Shown here one piece after another: positions 4,859 to 5,633 of a DNA stretch of 5,633 bases. This DNA is from Trueperaceae bacterium. Lineage in GTDB: Bacteria; Deinococcota; Deinococci; Deinococcales; Trueperaceae. Under the pieces are notes generated by a model, which saw only the letters and a program-made list of their open reading frames with translations, was not told where the DNA came from and searched no databases. Numbering within the stretch: position 1 is the first letter of the stretch; each line of letters begins with the position of its first letter. The stretch lies in assembly GCA_007121175.1 (NCBI GenBank), contig SKMG01000411.1, positions 1-5,633 on the forward strand. The letters are read 5' to 3'. The position numbers and the translations under genes were made by a program.

Positions 4859-5633
4859 CGCTCGCGCTGCTGGAAGCTACGCAGCGCTCGCAGGAAGTCG
4901 ATCTTCCTGAACTCCGGCCAGAAGGCGTCGCAGAAGTAGAACTCGCTGTAGGCCGTCTGCCACAGCAGGAAACCGGAGAGGCGCACCTCGCCCGAGGTGC
5001 GGATCACGAAATCCGGGTCCGGCGTGCCGGCCGTGTAGAGGTGGCGCTCGATGTCGTCGGCGCTCAGCCCCGCCGCCGCCTCGAGCAGGCCGTCGCCGGC
5101 CTCGTGGCGCTCCTGCAGCAGGCGCCGCACGGCCGCCACGATCTCCTCGCGCCCGCCGTAGCCGAGCGCCACGTGCAGGTGCAAGCGCTGGTAGTGCGCG
5201 GTGCTCGCCTCGAGCGCGTGCAGGGCCGCCTTGGTGTCGTCGGGGAAGTCGTCGATGTCGCCGATCACGCGGACCTGGACCTCGTGCGCGCGCAGTCGCT
5301 CGTCGACCAGGAACTCTCGCGCCTGAGCCGCGAACAGTGAGTGCAGGTGGGCCACCTCGTCCGGCGGGCGGCCACGGTTGTCGCTCGAGAACCCCCAGAG
5401 CGTCATGTGCTTGATGCCGAGCTCGAGCGCCCACTCCAGCACGTCTCGCGCCTTGTCGGCTCCGTGGTCGTGGCCCTCGGTGGCGCCTAAGCCCATGGCG
5501 CGCGCAAAGCGCCGGTTGCCGTCCATGATCACGCCGACGTGCCGCGGCAGGCGACCGCCGGCGCGCACCTGAGAGAGGAGCCGGCGCTCGTAGAGCCAGT
5601 ACAGCCAGCGATCCCAGCCGCGAAGCAGAGCGA
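4843..5633 (-). CDS. uppS: cis-prenyl transferase (UppS / Rv1086-like isoprenyl diphosphate synthase), 5' end outside window
   Basis: The enzyme condenses isopentenyl diphosphate in cis onto an allylic diphosphate, making the polyprenyl carrier for cell-wall synthesis or a shorter Z-prenyl precursor. Visible motifs, numbered from the GTG at 5568: HVGVIMDGNRRFAR with catalytic Asp16, GFSSDNRGRP (59-68), GYGGREEI (136-143), PDFVIRTSGEVRLSGFLLWQTAYSEF (185-210) with Arg190, Arg196 and Glu209, and a C-terminal RERRFGR. The GTG at 5568 is probably not the start: the frame stays open to the window edge, and the upstream residues read WLYWLYERRLLSQV. These resemble the YRLYE-x-RL helix before LPRH in actinobacterial homologues, so the CDS is annotated as partial to 5633. 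The ending, GEVRLSGFLLWQ and the N-terminal helix recall mycobacterial Rv1086 (Z,E-farnesyl diphosphate synthase). The usual SSENW is SSDNR here. Chain length cannot be read from sequence. Convergent with the exported-protein gene. Confidence 0.93.
   Translation of the reverse strand, partial: ALLRGWDRWLYWLYERRLLSQVRAGGRLPRHVGVIMDGNRRFARAMGLGATEGHDHGADKARDVLEWALELGIKHMTLWGFSSDNRGRPPDEVAHLHSLFAAQAREFLVDERLRAHEVQVRVIGDIDDFPDDTKAALHALEASTAHYQRLHLHVALGYGGREEIVAAVRRLLQERHEAGDGLLEAAAGLSADDIERHLYTAGTPDPDFVIRTSGEVRLSGFLLWQTAYSEFYFCDAFWPEFRKIDFLRALRSFQQRERRFGR

Noticed and set aside
4816..5340. 174-codon + strand frame over the prenyl synthase
   Set aside because: It is a shadow of the conserved - strand cis-prenyl transferase and shows no motif of its own.

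Overview
The window is GC-rich (about 70% by eye), gene-dense bacterial chromosome. The isoprenyl transferase at the right edge looks closest to the actinobacterial Rv1086 type, so Actinomycetota is my leading guess. No gene here is lineage-specific enough to exclude another high-GC phylum. I see no RNA gene, CRISPR array, insertion sequence or phage gene.

Layout, left to right: (1) the 3' part of a caa3-type cytochrome oxidase assembly gene (ctaG family, + strand), cut by the left edge; (2) an NCS2 uracil/xanthine-type permease on the - strand, convergent with ctaG; (3) a 400-bp divergent intergenic region unusually rich in inverted and direct repeats; (4) an NAD(P)+-dependent aldehyde dehydrogenase (+); (5) an unrecognised exported protein or lipoprotein (+), 52 bp downstream, with its own likely leaderless promoter; (6) a convergent junction carrying a 42-bp-period imperfect tandem repeat; (7) a cis-prenyl (undecaprenyl/short-chain) diphosphate synthase on the - strand, whose true start lies beyond the right edge.

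The genes do not form an obvious single pathway: respiration assembly, nucleobase uptake, aldehyde oxidation and polyprenyl carrier synthesis are separate jobs. The permease and dehydrogenase share a divergent control region, so co-regulation is possible but unproven.

I do not see a clear novel multi-gene system. The observations most worth following are non-coding: the palindrome-rich permease/dehydrogenase intergenic region, two tandem hairpins in the predicted permease leader, and the tandem repeat that spans the stop codons of two convergent genes. The exported protein between the dehydrogenase and the prenyl synthase is the least explained coding sequence.
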